Positions 1 to 15,502 are shown, numbered from the stretch's first letter. The stretch: DNA of 64,000 nucleotides from Neoroseomonas marina (GCF_012927745.1 NZ_JABBKX010000002.1:1-64000); one strand, 5' to 3'. Translations and numbers: made by a program. Notes: a model not told the origin generated them from the letters alone.

Positions 1-187
1 TGGGGTGCTGGCCCATGCCGAGATAGTCGTTCGAGCACCAGACGGTGACCTCGCGCGCCGCGCCGGCATCGTGGCGGATCGCGCGCGGGTATTGGCCGGC
101 CTGCCGCTCGATGTCGGCGAAGACGCGGTAGCGGCCCTCGCGGCGCAGGCCATCGAGCTGCGAACGAAAATAGGCTTCGTAGTTCAT
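1..187 (-). CDS. hemA: 5-aminolevulinate synthase, N-terminal part (cut by window edge)
   Basis: Only the first 62 residues are present. They begin [15 protein letters not shown] and reach the conserved [13 protein letters not shown] segment, which is diagnostic of pyridoxal-phosphate-dependent 5-aminolevulinate synthase. The enzyme condenses glycine with succinyl-CoA and is the first committed step of tetrapyrrole synthesis in alphaproteobacteria. The start codon overlaps the puhE stop in an ATGA quartet (184-187), so hemA is the last visible gene of the bch-puh superoperon and is probably translationally coupled to puhE. hemA at this position is common in photosynthesis gene clusters. The PLP lysine lies outside the window, so catalytic integrity cannot be judged. 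Confidence 0.93.
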   Translation of the reverse strand, partial: MNYEAYFRSQLDGLRREGRYRVFADIERQAGQYPRAIRHDAGAAREVTVWCSNDYLGMGQHP

Positions 188-1029
188 GGCCTGCTCCCGT
201 GGGGCTTCGGAACTGCGGCGCGCGGCACGACGCCGCACGACGGCACATGGAGGTCATCCGGAAAGGCGACCGGCCTCGCCGGGAGGAGTCGTCGGTAGAG
301 CGCCTCGGGCGGGATCGGCAGCACCATGAAGGCGTGCTCCAGCACCCCGAGCGCAATGAGGCTCGCGAGCAAGGTATGGGCGGTGGCGGTCACCATATCG
401 CTCCCCGGTGCCGCCGCGGTGGCGACCAGGCCGACGCAGGCCGCGGTCCCACCCAGGACGGAGAACGGGAAGAGCGCGTTCATCCGGCGCCGCGCGAAAT
501 AGGTCTCGAGGTAGCGGAGATGCTCCGGCAGCATGGCCTCGCCGAAGTTGCGCACGCCGAGGAAGAGGTTGAGCTTCGCGCTCAGCCGCATCGCGGCCAG
601 GGCGAGGAAGGCGATCCCGCCATACGGGTTGGGCGCGTCCAGCGTCAGCAGCGCGACGATCGCCGCCACGCCGAGGATCGCCAGCTCGTGCCACAGGATC
701 ACGGCGATGGCCGCACGCAGGCGGTCCAGGCCACGCGCGCCGGCAGGGCACGGCGCGCGGCGCGGCCCGGTGATGAATCCCGTCAGGAAGGCGATCTCGA
801 TCCAGCCCCACACCAGGATCGCCGAAACGACGCCGAGATAGACGGCCGCCAGCGTCCGTTGCCCGGCGGTCCACCAGAGCCCCGCCATGCCGGCCATCAT
901 CAGGGCCGTGGCGCCGAGCATCGTCCACCGGAAGGTCGCGCGCGGCAGCCGGTCGAGGCGCAGGATCAGGCCCGTGCTCCCCCACCAGAGGGCCACCGCG
1001 AACAGCACCGGCAGAAGGTGCTCGACCAT
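184..1029 (-). CDS. puhE: Photosynthetic complex assembly protein PuhE
   Basis: A 281-residue polytopic membrane protein of the PuhE family (DUF3623). Hydrophobic segments start at residue 4 ([13 protein letters not shown]) and recur through the first 240 residues, giving about seven membrane spans. The tail of roughly 35 residues is polar. PuhE modulates reaction-centre and light-harvesting assembly or bacteriochlorophyll supply in Rhodobacter; its biochemical activity is not settled. It lies 6 bases downstream of acsF and overlaps hemA by 4 bases, which is the usual puh-acsF-puhE-hemA order. The length is typical of the family. Assignment rests on sequence character plus invariant context. 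Confidence 0.9.
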   Translation of the reverse strand: MVEHLLPVLFAVALWWGSTGLILRLDRLPRATFRWTMLGATALMMAGMAGLWWTAGQRTLAAVYLGVVSAILVWGWIEIAFLTGFITGPRRAPCPAGARGLDRLRAAIAVILWHELAILGVAAIVALLTLDAPNPYGGIAFLALAAMRLSAKLNLFLGVRNFGEAMLPEHLRYLETYFARRRMNALFPFSVLGGTAACVGLVATAAAPGSDMVTATAHTLLASLIALGVLEHAFMVLPIPPEALYRRLLPARPVAFPDDLHVPSCGVVPRAAVPKPHGSRP

Positions 1030-1035
1030 CGCGCC

Positions 1036-2109
1036 CTACCAGGTCGGCGCCAGGCGCACATCGGCCGGCAGCGCCTTGTGCCGGCCCCGCATGACCAGCA
1101 TGTGCAGGAACTGCGCCGCCGCGCGGACGCCTAGGCCGGCGCGCCGCACGGCGCCGCCGATGCCCTTCGCACTCTTCGCCTCGAGCATCAGGTCACTCGT
1201 CCGGCGCAGCCGCTCCATGCGCTTCAGGAAGGCCGGGTTGTCGACGTCGAGCGTGATGGGGAAGACCTGCTCGCAGATCTTCGCCGTCGTGCGGAAGACC
1301 CGCATATCGTAGTCGGTCGGATCCATCCCCAGCGCCTCGTGGAAGGCCGGGCGCTGGTGGTCGCGCACGAACATCGTCGCGAAGACCGCGAGCTGGAAGA
1401 ACTTCGCCCAGTACTTGTTCACGCCCTTCAGCAGGGAAGGATTCGCGTGCATCAGCAGCGCGAAGGCCTCGCCGTGGCGGAACTCGTCGTTGCACCACTT
1501 CTCGAACCAATTGAAGATCGGGTGGAAGCGGCGTTCCGGATGGCGCTCGAACTGCCGGAAGATCGTGATGTAGCGCGCATAGCCGATCTTCTCGGACAGG
1601 TAGGTCGCGTAGAAGATGAACTTCGGCCGGAAGTAGTGGTACTTCTTCGCCTTCCTCAGGAAGCCGAGATCCACGCCGATCCCGATATCCTTCAGGCTGT
1701 CGTTGATGAAGCCTGCATGTCGCGCCTCGTCGCGACTCATGTAGCCGAACAGGTCCTTCATGTCCTGATTCGTCACGCGCTTGCGGATCTCGGCATACAG
1801 CACGCAGCCGGAGAATTCCGCGGTCACCGAGCTCACCAGGAACTCCAGCAGCTCCTTCTGCAGCGGCTCGGGCAGCGCCTTGAGGTCGAAGTCGTCGAAG
1901 GCCTCGGTGCGGACGAAATGGCCCTTGTTCGGATCGGAACGGAACTCCTCCATCAGCGCGTCCCATTGGGCGCGCACCGGGCCGACGTCGATCGCGTCCA
2001 TCGCCTTGAAGTCGGTGGTGTAGAAGCGCGGGGAGAGGACCGTCTCGGTCAGCGCGTGCTGCGTCGCGGCGTTGACCGGCGCGCGCGGCGTGGGGGACAC
2101 GGCGTTCAT
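1036..2109 (-). CDS. acsF: Mg-protoporphyrin IX monomethyl ester oxidative (aerobic) cyclase
   Basis: A 357-residue diiron oxygenase that forms the isocyclic E ring of bacteriochlorophyll using O2. Iron-ligand motifs of the rubrerythrin/AcsF type are visible: DEARH around E128/H131 and NDEFRHGE around E209/H212, with further acidic positions near E98 and E107. The reading frame stays open upstream into puhC, but the ATG at 2107-2109 is chosen because it overlaps the preceding gene's stop in an ATGA quartet and gives the usual family N-terminus. Having AcsF fits an aerobic phototroph. No bchE (anaerobic cyclase) is in this window, so E-ring formation as seen here depends on oxygen. Confidence 0.96.
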   Translation of the reverse strand: MNAVSPTPRAPVNAATQHALTETVLSPRFYTTDFKAMDAIDVGPVRAQWDALMEEFRSDPNKGHFVRTEAFDDFDLKALPEPLQKELLEFLVSSVTAEFSGCVLYAEIRKRVTNQDMKDLFGYMSRDEARHAGFINDSLKDIGIGVDLGFLRKAKKYHYFRPKFIFYATYLSEKIGYARYITIFRQFERHPERRFHPIFNWFEKWCNDEFRHGEAFALLMHANPSLLKGVNKYWAKFFQLAVFATMFVRDHQRPAFHEALGMDPTDYDMRVFRTTAKICEQVFPITLDVDNPAFLKRMERLRRTSDLMLEAKSAKGIGGAVRRAGLGVRAAAQFLHMLVMRGRHKALPADVRLAPTW

Positions 2110-2426
2110 GTGGCCTCCTTGGGCTCGAAGCCGCAGTGATAGAGTTCGGTGAGCTCGAACAGCGCCTGGACCTCGGTCCACAGGCGCTCGAGTCCGTTCG
2201 CGCGGATCACGGTCGCGCGGCAGGTCAGGTGGCGCGTCTCGCCGAAGCCCACCTCGGTCGGGGCGCCGTGGACGATGACGCGGTCGCCGGGGCGCAGATC
2301 GATGCCCTCGGGGATGGCGTGGGCGTGCAGGCTGTCGAAGCTCTGCTCGATGTCCACGCTGCAGGTGATCTCGATCCGCCGGCGGCCGCCGAGGCCGAGC
2401 CGGGACAGGAGGCCCTCGCTGCTCAT
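2106..2426 (-). CDS. Small conserved photosynthesis-cluster protein between puhC and acsF
   Basis: A 106-residue soluble protein of unknown function. It starts MSSEGLLSRLGLGGRRRIEI and carries short beta-rich stretches (ITCSVDIEQS, GDRVIVHGAP, HLTCRATVIRA). It has no signal peptide or membrane segment, and its two cysteines (TCSVD and LTCRA) are separated by about 50 residues. It overlaps puhC by 4 bases at its start and acsF by 4 bases at its end. A small ORF at this position recurs in alphaproteobacterial photosynthesis clusters, so a role linked to AcsF or to puh-dependent assembly is plausible. That is inference only. Confidence 0.8.
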   Translation of the reverse strand: MSSEGLLSRLGLGGRRRIEITCSVDIEQSFDSLHAHAIPEGIDLRPGDRVIVHGAPTEVGFGETRHLTCRATVIRANGLERLWTEVQALFELTELYHCGFEPKEAT

Positions 2427-2866
2427 GGCTGGTTTCCTTCGCGGGTGAGAAGACGGGCAAAGGCCTCGGTCTGGCTCGGTCCGAAGGCCTTGATGTCGAT
2501 GCGCCGGCCGGTGGCCGGATCATCCAGCGTCATCCGGCCGTCCTGCCAGGTGACCAGGCGGAAGGGGATCTCGGGGCCTTGCGCCTCGCGCAACCGTTCA
2601 CGTGCCAGGCCACGCAGCGCGGCCCTCATGAAGCCGTTGGTGCCAGGCTCGAGCACGGCGAAGGGCGCGGTCGCCTGCGCATCGCGCACCGTCACCGCGC
2701 CGTCGGCACGATCCTCGAAGACCAGGTCGCGCTGCTGCAGGGCGATGCCGCGCTCGGGTGCGGGCGCGGCGCCGATGAACGCCACGCCGACGGTGACGCC
2801 CAGCAGGCCCGCCACGCCCAGCAGCGGGAGCCTGGGGAAGGTGCGGTCCGTGGCGTGGTGGGTCAT
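2423..2866 (-). CDS. puhC: Photosynthetic complex assembly protein PuhC
   Basis: A 147-residue protein with one N-terminal membrane anchor (about residues 13-32, LPLLGVAGLLGVTVG) and a periplasmic domain. The domain carries the LQQRDLVFEDRADGAVTV and FVLEPGTNGFMR-like segments typical of PuhC (here FAVLEPGTNGFMRAALRGLAR). PuhC is needed for efficient reaction-centre and LH1 assembly in Rhodobacter capsulatus. It follows puhB after 12 bases and overlaps the next small gene by 4 bases. Length and topology are normal for the family. Confidence 0.92.
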   Translation of the reverse strand: MTHHATDRTFPRLPLLGVAGLLGVTVGVAFIGAAPAPERGIALQQRDLVFEDRADGAVTVRDAQATAPFAVLEPGTNGFMRAALRGLARERLREAQGPEIPFRLVTWQDGRMTLDDPATGRRIDIKAFGPSQTEAFARLLTREGNQP

Positions 2867-2878
2867 GCTCGCCTCCGC

Positions 2879-3529
2879 CTAGGCTGCCGCGGCCGCTTCG
2901 GGCGCGGCCGCGCCGCCGGGGCTGTCGCTTGCGGCATGCAGCGCGCGGGCCGGCATCGCGGCCGAGGCCGAGAGCGCCCGCGACAGGGCCTGCGCCGCGG
3001 CCTCGGCATCCGGCAGCGCGCGCAGGACAGGTGCGGGCTGCCCGATCCGCCACATGCGCACATGCGGCCAGAGCGCGACGTAGGAGACGCGATGGCCCGG
3101 CAGCAGGCGCAGCAGGATGTCCCCGCTCCGGTCGCCCGCCAGGCGCAGGTCGGCGCTGCGGATCGCGGCGAACGGGATGTTCACCGTCATCGGCAGCGCG
3201 ACGCCGACGCGCATCACGATGCGGCGGTTGGTGATTGTGTAGAGCGTCGTGCGGCAGATGAAGCGCGACAGCACCGCGAGCACGACGAGCGCCACCATCC
3301 CGAAGGCGAGGATCCGCGCCGCGCCGAAGGCGGCGAGGGTCGCATCGGCCCCCCACCCTTCCGCCAGGTGCCAGGCCGCGAGCAGCCCGAAGTAGAGCGC
3401 GAGCCAGGGCAGGCGGAAGGCGTGCAGCATGAAGCCGCGCCAGGCCGGTGCGCCCTGCCAGAGGATCGCCTCCCCCTCCGGCAGGAGCTCCGGCAGGCCG
3501 GGCACCGGCTCGTTGTCGTGCTCCCTCAC
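2879..3529 (-). CDS. puhB: Photosynthetic complex assembly protein PuhB
   Basis: A 216-residue membrane protein. After a short N-terminal GEAILWQGAP segment typical of bacterial PH-like domains there are two membrane spans, about residues 37-55 and 72-91. These are followed by the YTITNRRIVMRVGV signature of the bPH2-type domain and a basic cytoplasmic portion. The last 30 residues are alanine- and proline-rich low complexity. PuhB acts as a reaction-centre assembly factor. It overlaps puhA by 4 bases (ATGA at 3526-3529), so coupled expression with the H subunit is likely. Confidence 0.92.
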   Translation of the reverse strand: MREHDNEPVPGLPELLPEGEAILWQGAPAWRGFMLHAFRLPWLALYFGLLAAWHLAEGWGADATLAAFGAARILAFGMVALVVLAVLSRFICRTTLYTITNRRIVMRVGVALPMTVNIPFAAIRSADLRLAGDRSGDILLRLLPGHRVSYVALWPHVRMWRIGQPAPVLRALPDAEAAAQALSRALSASAAMPARALHAASDSPGGAAAPEAAAAA

Positions 3530-4287
3530 AGCACCGGCCCCAGCCGCAGCGGCGTGGCGTAGAGATGGCCGGAGGCGAAGTAGGCCGAGATCCGGTCCTC
3601 CTCGCGCAGCGTGATCTGCTCGGGCTCGCGCGTCGTCGGCGCGGCGGCGAGCTGCGCGGCGGTCACCGAGGCGAGGTTCACGCGACCGCGGCGATGGTCG
3701 ATGCGCGCGAGCGTCATGGGCACGAGGACACGGCGGCCGCCCTCCACCTCGACCTCGAGGTAGCGTAGCAGCATGTCCGACCGGTCGATCCAGGCATCGA
3801 CGACCTTGCCGCCCGATTTCCGGTCGATGCCATGGACCGGCATGCCGCGCGGATCGGGATCCTCCGGCTCGAGCGAATAGGCCGGGGCGACGCGCAGCGG
3901 CACGATCTTCGGCACCGGATCGTCGAACATCAGGTCCGGATGGTCGTCGCGCATTGCATAGGCCGCGGGGCCGACCCCGTCCTGCATCGGATCGCCGGTC
4001 GGTTCGAGTGGCGCACCCGGAAAGCCCGCGACGGGCCGCGCGGCCGGCGCCGGCTCGGTTTCCGGCCGCGGCACCTGGATGCTGTGGCCATTCGCCAGCT
4101 TGAATGTCTTGGGTGGAGGCACGGCCGGGAAGCCCTGCACGGTCACGCGCGCGCCGCGGTCGGACTGCAGCGGGTAGCCTTCCCGCTTGTCCTCGCGCCG
4201 CAGATAGAAGATCAGCCCGGCAAAGAAGATCCAGAACGCGTAGAGCGTGATCTGGGCCAGGTCGATGGAGCCGACGACGTTCCGCAT
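3526..4287 (-). CDS. puhA: Photosynthetic reaction centre H subunit
   Basis: A 253-residue RC-H subunit. A short periplasmic N-terminus is followed by the single membrane helix at about residues 10-28 (QITLYAFWIFFAGLIFYLRR). Next comes the REGYPLQSD segment and the large cytoplasmic PRC-barrel domain with AYAMRDDHPDLMFDD, VVDAWIDRSDMLLRYLEVEV and the C-terminal EEDRISAYFASGHLYATP. This subunit caps the L/M subunits and gates proton delivery to QB. A strong GAGGAGGA ribosome-binding site lies just upstream, 16 bases after lhaA. In relatives puhA often has an extra promoter inside lhaA; I could not identify one. The L and M genes (puf) are outside the window. Confidence 0.97.
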   Translation of the reverse strand: MRNVVGSIDLAQITLYAFWIFFAGLIFYLRREDKREGYPLQSDRGARVTVQGFPAVPPPKTFKLANGHSIQVPRPETEPAPAARPVAGFPGAPLEPTGDPMQDGVGPAAYAMRDDHPDLMFDDPVPKIVPLRVAPAYSLEPEDPDPRGMPVHGIDRKSGGKVVDAWIDRSDMLLRYLEVEVEGGRRVLVPMTLARIDHRRGRVNLASVTAAQLAAAPTTREPEQITLREEDRISAYFASGHLYATPLRLGPVL

Positions 4288-4303
4288 GGCGTCCTCCTCG
4301 GTG

Positions 4304-5743
4304 TCACGTGACCGTCGGCGACCCGGCGAGGCCGAGCCGTGACGGATGCCCCGACCGGTTCTCCCGTGCCCAGCGCACGAGCGGACCGACCGCGACCAGG
4401 GTTGCGAACAGAAGCACGATCTCGATCAGGTAGACGGCGCCGTAGCCCGTGGCTGGCGTGGCGAGCGCGTCGCCCAGCGTTCCGTTGCGCGCCAGCGCGC
4501 CGATGCCGTCCCGCAGTAGGCCGCCGAGCGCGACCGCTGCGCCCGCGGTGCTCGCCTGCACGGCGCCCCAGGCGCCGAGGGCCAGGCCAACCTGCCCCTG
4601 AGGCGCCGCTTCCATGCAGGCCGTCAGCGTCGCATGGGCGAACAGCCCCGCGCCCATGCCGATGCCGAGCGTCGCCACGCCGAAGACAGGCGCGCTGTCG
4701 AGCGGTGCGGCGAAGATCACGAGGGCGAAGGCGATCGCGCCGAGCAGCGCCCCGCTGCCCGCGACGCGATAGGCATCCGCCCCCTGCCCGAGCACGCGTG
4801 CGCCCCACAGGAACCCCACCACGCCGCCGAAGGCGAGCAGCGCCGTCAGCACCGTGGTGGCCGCGACGCCGAGGCCCAGCACCTCGCCGCCATAGGGTTC
4901 GAGCAGCACGTCCTGCATCGCGAAGCCCGCGGTGCCGAAGGCGACGGCGACCAGGCGGCGCACCCACGGGCCATTGCCCCGCAGGTGTCGCCAGCTCTCG
5001 CGGAAGCCCGGCGCATCACCCCGGCCGCGCGTGCGCGACGGATCCCGCGCTTCCTGCTTCCACAGCGCGACGATGTTCAGCGCCATGGACGCGACCGCCG
5101 CCCCCTGGATCACCTGGATCAGCCGCAGCTGGCTGAACTGCGCGAGCAGCGCGCCGAAGACCAGGCCCGCCGCCAGCATCCCGACCAGCAGCATCACCGA
5201 CAGCAGTGCCACGACACGCGGCAGGCTGCGCGGCGGCGCAAGGTCGGCGGCCAGCGCCAGGCCGACCGTCTGCACCACGTGCATCCCCACGCCCACCAGC
5301 AGGAAGGCCAGCGCCGCCGCGACATGCCCGGCCCAGGCCGGCCCGTTGCTGTCGCCCGACAGGATGATCAGCGCGAAGGGCATGATGGCGAGCCCGCCGA
5401 ACTGCAGCAGCGACCCGAACCAGAGGTAGGGCACACGCCGCCAGCCCAGCACAGAGCGATGCGTGTCGGAGCGGAAGCCGATCAAGGCGCGGAAAGGCGC
5501 GAAGAGCAACGGCAGCGCCACCATCGCCGCGACCAGCCCGGCCGGGACGTGCAGTTCCACGATCATCACGCGGTTCAGCGTGCCGATCAGCAGCGCCGCC
5601 GCGATCCCGACCGAGACCTGGAACAGCGACAGACGCAGCAGCCGCCCCGCCGGAAGCTCCGGCGTCACCGCATCGGCGAAGGGCAGGAACCGCGGGCCGA
5701 GCCGCGTCCAGGCCTGCGCGATGGCGATGCGCCGTCCGTTCAT
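4304..5743 (-). CDS. lhaA: LhaA, BCD-family (bacteriochlorophyll delivery) MFS protein
   Basis: A 479-residue twelve-span protein of the PucC/LhaA branch of the major facilitator superfamily. Family features visible are LNRVMIVELHVPAGLVA near residue 57, FRALIGFRSDTHRSVLGWRR in the first cytoplasmic loop, and FAMQDVLLEPYGGEVLGLGV in the second half. LhaA delivers or chaperones bacteriochlorophyll for LH1-RC assembly. The start at 5741-5743 is chosen because it forms an ATGA overlap with the bchM stop, although the frame is open further upstream through bchM. The position bchM-lhaA-puhA is the standard order. A second family member lies at 17853-19154. Confidence 0.95.
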   Translation of the reverse strand: MNGRRIAIAQAWTRLGPRFLPFADAVTPELPAGRLLRLSLFQVSVGIAAALLIGTLNRVMIVELHVPAGLVAAMVALPLLFAPFRALIGFRSDTHRSVLGWRRVPYLWFGSLLQFGGLAIMPFALIILSGDSNGPAWAGHVAAALAFLLVGVGMHVVQTVGLALAADLAPPRSLPRVVALLSVMLLVGMLAAGLVFGALLAQFSQLRLIQVIQGAAVASMALNIVALWKQEARDPSRTRGRGDAPGFRESWRHLRGNGPWVRRLVAVAFGTAGFAMQDVLLEPYGGEVLGLGVAATTVLTALLAFGGVVGFLWGARVLGQGADAYRVAGSGALLGAIAFALVIFAAPLDSAPVFGVATLGIGMGAGLFAHATLTACMEAAPQGQVGLALGAWGAVQASTAGAAVALGGLLRDGIGALARNGTLGDALATPATGYGAVYLIEIVLLFATLVAVGPLVRWARENRSGHPSRLGLAGSPTVT

Positions 5744-6422
5744 GCCGCCCGCACCTCCAGCCCTTGGGAGATGTAGAAGCCACGCGCCACGCGGTGGCTG
5801 CGCCCGAGGCGATGCTTCGTCAGCAGGCCGGACAACCGCGCGTGGGAGACGGGCTCGATCGCGGGGGCACGGTTGCCGCGCGGGAAGAGCCGGCCGGCGG
5901 CGTGCATCGCGCTCAGCAGCGGCGTGCGCGGCGCGAAGGTGAAGACCACCGATCCGTCGGCCCGCTCGGCGAGCTGCGCCACCGCCTCGGCCATATCCTT
6001 GGCGCGGTAATGGATTAGGCTGTCCATCGCGACCACGTGGTCGAAGCGACCGAGCGCGGGATCGAGCATGTCGCCCACCAGGAAGCACACGCTGCCCGCG
6101 CCATGCCGGCCGGCCGAACGTTCCTCGGCCAGCGCGACCAGCGTGGGCGAGATGTCCACCGCGACAACCGAAGCCCCGCGACGCGCGGCCTCCACCGCCA
6201 GCGCCCCGGTGCCGCAGCCGGCATCGAGCAGCCGCGCCCCGCGCAGGTCCTGCGGCAGCCAGGACAGCAGCGTGTCGCGCATCTCCGTCCGGCCGGCACG
6301 CACCGTGGCGCGGATGCCGTTCAGCGGCGCGTCGGAGGTCAGCCGCTTCCACGCCTCGGCCGCGGTGCGGTCGAAATAGGTCTCGAGCTCGCCGCGGCGG
6401 GCGGTGTAACTGGACGAGCGCA

Positions 6423-6423
<1 letters not shown>
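5740..6423 (-). CDS. bchM: Mg-protoporphyrin IX O-methyltransferase
   Basis: A 227-residue SAM-dependent methyltransferase. Motif I is LLDAGCGTGALAVEAARRGA (about residues 65-84) and motif II is ASVVAVDISPTLVALAEER, followed by HVVAMDSLIHY. It methylates the C13 propionate of Mg-protoporphyrin IX, making the substrate of AcsF. The start at 6421-6423 shares one base with the bchL stop (TGATG). The frame continues open upstream through bchL, but that would be an antisense-like readthrough of the wrong frame. The N-terminus MRSSSYTARRGELETYFDRT matches the family. It overlaps lhaA by 4 bases. Confidence 0.95.
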
Positions 6424-10859
<4,436 letters not shown>

Positions 10860-10885
<26 letters not shown>

Positions 10886-12374
10886 CGTAGAGCGTCTCGA
10901 GGGTGATGGTCGCGAGGCCGCGTTCCGCGGCGAAGGCCTCCGTGTTGCGCCGCGCCTTGCCGCGGACGAAGAAGGGGATCTTGCGAAGCTCGCTCTCGGC
11001 GTCCTGCGCCCAGCGCACCGCCTCGACGGCGACCGGCACGGGCACCGGCGCGGGGGCCGCGCCGAGATGCGAGGCGCCGGCCTCGTCATGGAACTCGAAA
11101 TCGTCGCGGAACATCCGCAGCAGGTGTTCCTCGAGGCCCATCATCAGCGGATGGACCCAGGTGTCGAACAGGACGTTCGCCCCCTCGAAGCCCATCTGCG
11201 GGGAATGGCGCGCCGGGAAGTCCTGCACATGCACCGGCGCCGAGATGACGGCGCAGGGAATGCCGAGCTTCTTCGCGATGTGGCGTTCCATCTGCGTGCC
11301 GAGCACGAGCTCGGGCTGCGCCGCGGCGATCGCCGCTTCCACCGCCAGGTAGTCGTCGCTGATCAGCGCCTCGAGCCCGAGGTCCCGCGCCGCCGCGCGC
11401 ACGTCGCGCGCCTGCTCGCGGGAATAGGTGCCGAGGCCGACCACCTCGAAGGCGAGTTCCTTCGCCGCCACCCGCGCCGCGGCGATCGCATGCGTCGCAT
11501 CGCCGAAGACGAAGACCCGCTTGCCCGTCAGGTAGTTCGAATCGACCGAGCGCGAATACCAGGGCAGGCGCGAGGTCTCGGCCGCGAGGATCGGTCTCGC
11601 ATCGATGCTGGCCAGGCCCGCAACCTCAGCGATGAAGTCCCGTGTCGCGCCGACGCCGATCGGCACCACCGTCGTCGCCTTCTGGTCGAAGGTGCGCGCC
11701 AGCCATTCCGCGGCGACGCCGGCGGTCTCGGGATAGAGCACGACGTTGAAGTCGGCCTCGCCGAGCCGCGCGAGATCGGCCGGCGTCGCGCCCAGCGGCG
11801 CGACAACGTTCACGTCGACGCCGAGCCGCGCAAGCAGCCCGCGGATCTCGACCAGGTCGTCGCGATGGCGGAAGCCGAGCGCCGTCGGCCCGAGGATGTT
11901 GCAGGTCGGGCGATCGCCGCGCGGCGTGCTGCGCGGCTGCGCGAAGGCGCGGACCAGGCGGTACAGCGTCTCCGCCGCGCCCCAGTTCTCCTTGCGCTGG
12001 TAGGAGGGCAGTTCGATCGGCACCACCGGCACCGGCAGGCCGAGCGTGCGGGCGAGGCCGCCCGGATCGTCCTGGATCAGCTCCGCCGTGCAGGAAGCGC
12101 CGACCAGCAGCGCCTGCGGGCGGAACCGCGCGACCGCATCGAGTGCCGCCGCCTTCAGCAGTTCCGCCGTGTCCCCGCCCAGGTCGCGCGCCTGGAAGGT
12201 GGTGTAGGTGACGGGCGGGCGCCGGTGCCGCCGTTCGATCATGGTGAAGAGCAGATCCGCGTAAGTGTCGCCCTGCGGCGCGTGCAGGACGTAGTGCAGC
12301 CCCTCCATCGCGGTGGCGACGCGCATCGCCCCCACATGCGGCGGCCCCTCATACGTCCAGACCGCGAGCTGCAT
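10860..12374 (-). CDS. bchB: Light-independent protochlorophyllide reductase subunit B
   Basis: A 504-residue nitrogenase-like subunit. D36 ([12 protein letters not shown]) matches the aspartate that ligates the NB-cluster in Rhodobacter DPOR. D278, in the [17 protein letters not shown] segment, corresponds to the substrate-protonating aspartate (D274 there). The C-terminal part carries the small DUF2-type helical module ([20 protein letters not shown]) seen in ChlB/BchB. It lies 3 bases after bchN and overlaps the bchH start by 26 bases. All residues I could place by eye are intact. Confidence 0.97.
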
Positions 12375-12377
12375 GGC

Positions 12378-14233
<1,856 letters not shown>

Positions 14234-14409
14234 TGCTTGACAATGCTCCGTCAAAGGCGTCCGCTCGGACCGAAACGACCGGACGGCTCCTCGGAGCGCC
14301 CGGCACGGGGGAAGAGATGCTCCGGGAGCTTGAAGTCTCCGCTGCGGCTCATTCCGCCCCTCCCCACGCTATCTGCGTTGAAACGACGCTAGGCCCCTCG
14401 GAAGCGAAG

Positions 14410-14443
14410 TGTCAAGCAAGATAGACGTTCGATTTTCTTGACA
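14410..14443. promoter_or_regulatory. Two abutting PpsR-like boxes before ppaA
   Basis: Two near-consensus boxes share the central ACGT: TGTCAAGCAAGATAGACG (14410-14427, TGT-N12-ACG) and CGTTCGATTTTCTTGACA (14426-14443, CGT-N12-ACA). Together they form a long imperfect dyad with outer arms TGTCAAG and CTTGACA. They lie about 40 bases before the ppaA start, so PpsR probably binds cooperatively here and controls its own regulatory operon. Each box has one mismatch in a triplet, so affinity may be lower than at the bchF site. Confidence 0.6.
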
Positions 14444-14483
14444 CTGATCCGCGCCGGGTTTGAAGTCGCAACGGGAGGATGGA

Positions 14484-15413
14484 ATGACCGAAAAGGCGTC
14501 AGCCGCGTTGCGGACCATCTCCACGGAGGATGGACCCCTGGAGGACCGCTCGCGCCCGATGGACTGGCCCACGGAGTCCGGCTTCGACGCCTTCCGTGCC
14601 TGCCTCACCCCCGATGCCGTCTCCCAGGCCCGCCGGTCACGCGGGGTCCTGGCCCTGGCGGACATCATCGAGCGCGAGGTCATTCCGCGCCTGGTGCTCG
14701 CGCACCGCACCGCCCCGGCCTATGTCGACCGCGCCCCCGCCGCGTTGCCGACCGAGGAGGAAGTCACGACGCTGACCTCGCTCGCGGTCGCCGGCAGCAC
14801 GGTCGACATCGCGGCCTATGTCGACGGGATCCTCGGACGCGAGGTGCCGCTGGAACGCGTCTACCTCGACCTCCTGGCCCCCGTGGCGCGGCGGCTGGGC
14901 GCGATGTGGGAATCGGACGCCTGCGATTTCGCCACCGTGACCATGGGGCTCTGCGCGCTGCAGCAGATCGTGCTCGACACCGGGCGCCGCACCCGCGAGC
15001 CCTTCCATCGCCCGCGCCCGGACCGGCGCGCCGTCCTCGCCCCGGTGCCGGGGGAGCAACACAGCTTCGGCCTGCTCCTGGTCTCCGAGTTCTTCCGGCG
15101 GTCCGGCTGGGAGGTCTGGAGCGGCGCAGGCGCCGGCGAGCCCGAGATCGCCGCCAAGGTGCGGGACGAGCGCTTCGCGATCGCAGGCTTCACCCTGTCC
15201 AGCGAGGATCGGGTGGGTGCGCTGGCGCAGCTGATCCTGGTGGTGCGGCGGGTCTCGATGAACCGCCGGATCGGCATCCTGGTGGGCGGCACGATCTTCC
15301 AGGGCCGTCCGGGCCTGGTGGCCGATGTCGGGGCGGACGCCACGGCTGCCGACGGGGCGGAGGCGGCCCTCCAGGCCGAGACTCTGATCGCCATGCGGGG
15401 GCTGCGGACGTGA
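14484..15413 (+). CDS. ppaA: PpaA/AerR-family cobalamin-binding antirepressor
   Basis: A 309-residue regulator. The middle (about residues 85-165) is the helical cap with the W-x-x-D signature RRLGAMWESDACDFATVTMG seen in B12-binding photoreceptors. It is followed by the EQHSFGLLLVSEFF segment, where H193 corresponds to the cobalamin-ligating histidine of PpaA/AerR, and a Rossmann-like C-terminal half (GILVGGTIFQGRP). Family members bind hydroxocobalamin and modulate PpsR/CrtJ in response to light and redox state. A good GGGAGG ribosome-binding site selects the ATG at 14484; an upstream TTG at 14460 is less likely. It is divergent from bchF and 89 bases upstream of ppsR. Confidence 0.9.
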   Translation: MTEKASAALRTISTEDGPLEDRSRPMDWPTESGFDAFRACLTPDAVSQARRSRGVLALADIIEREVIPRLVLAHRTAPAYVDRAPAALPTEEEVTTLTSLAVAGSTVDIAAYVDGILGREVPLERVYLDLLAPVARRLGAMWESDACDFATVTMGLCALQQIVLDTGRRTREPFHRPRPDRRAVLAPVPGEQHSFGLLLVSEFFRRSGWEVWSGAGAGEPEIAAKVRDERFAIAGFTLSSEDRVGALAQLILVVRRVSMNRRIGILVGGTIFQGRPGLVADVGADATAADGAEAALQAETLIAMRGLRT

Positions 15414-15502
15414 GTCCGTCAAGCAACCCGCACACATGGAGTTGACCTTTGGGAGGAACGGATCGTCTAAGGAGTCCTCTGGCATGAAGGACGGGACGCA
15501 GC

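Noticed and set aside
1036..2523. acsF extended to 495 residues
   Set aside because: The extra N-terminal part is out-of-frame puhC and the small ORF; the family start is at 2109.
4304..6352. lhaA extended upstream to a 682-residue product
   Set aside because: The extra 200 residues are the wrong frame of bchM. The ATG at 5743 with its ATGA overlap gives the family N-terminus.
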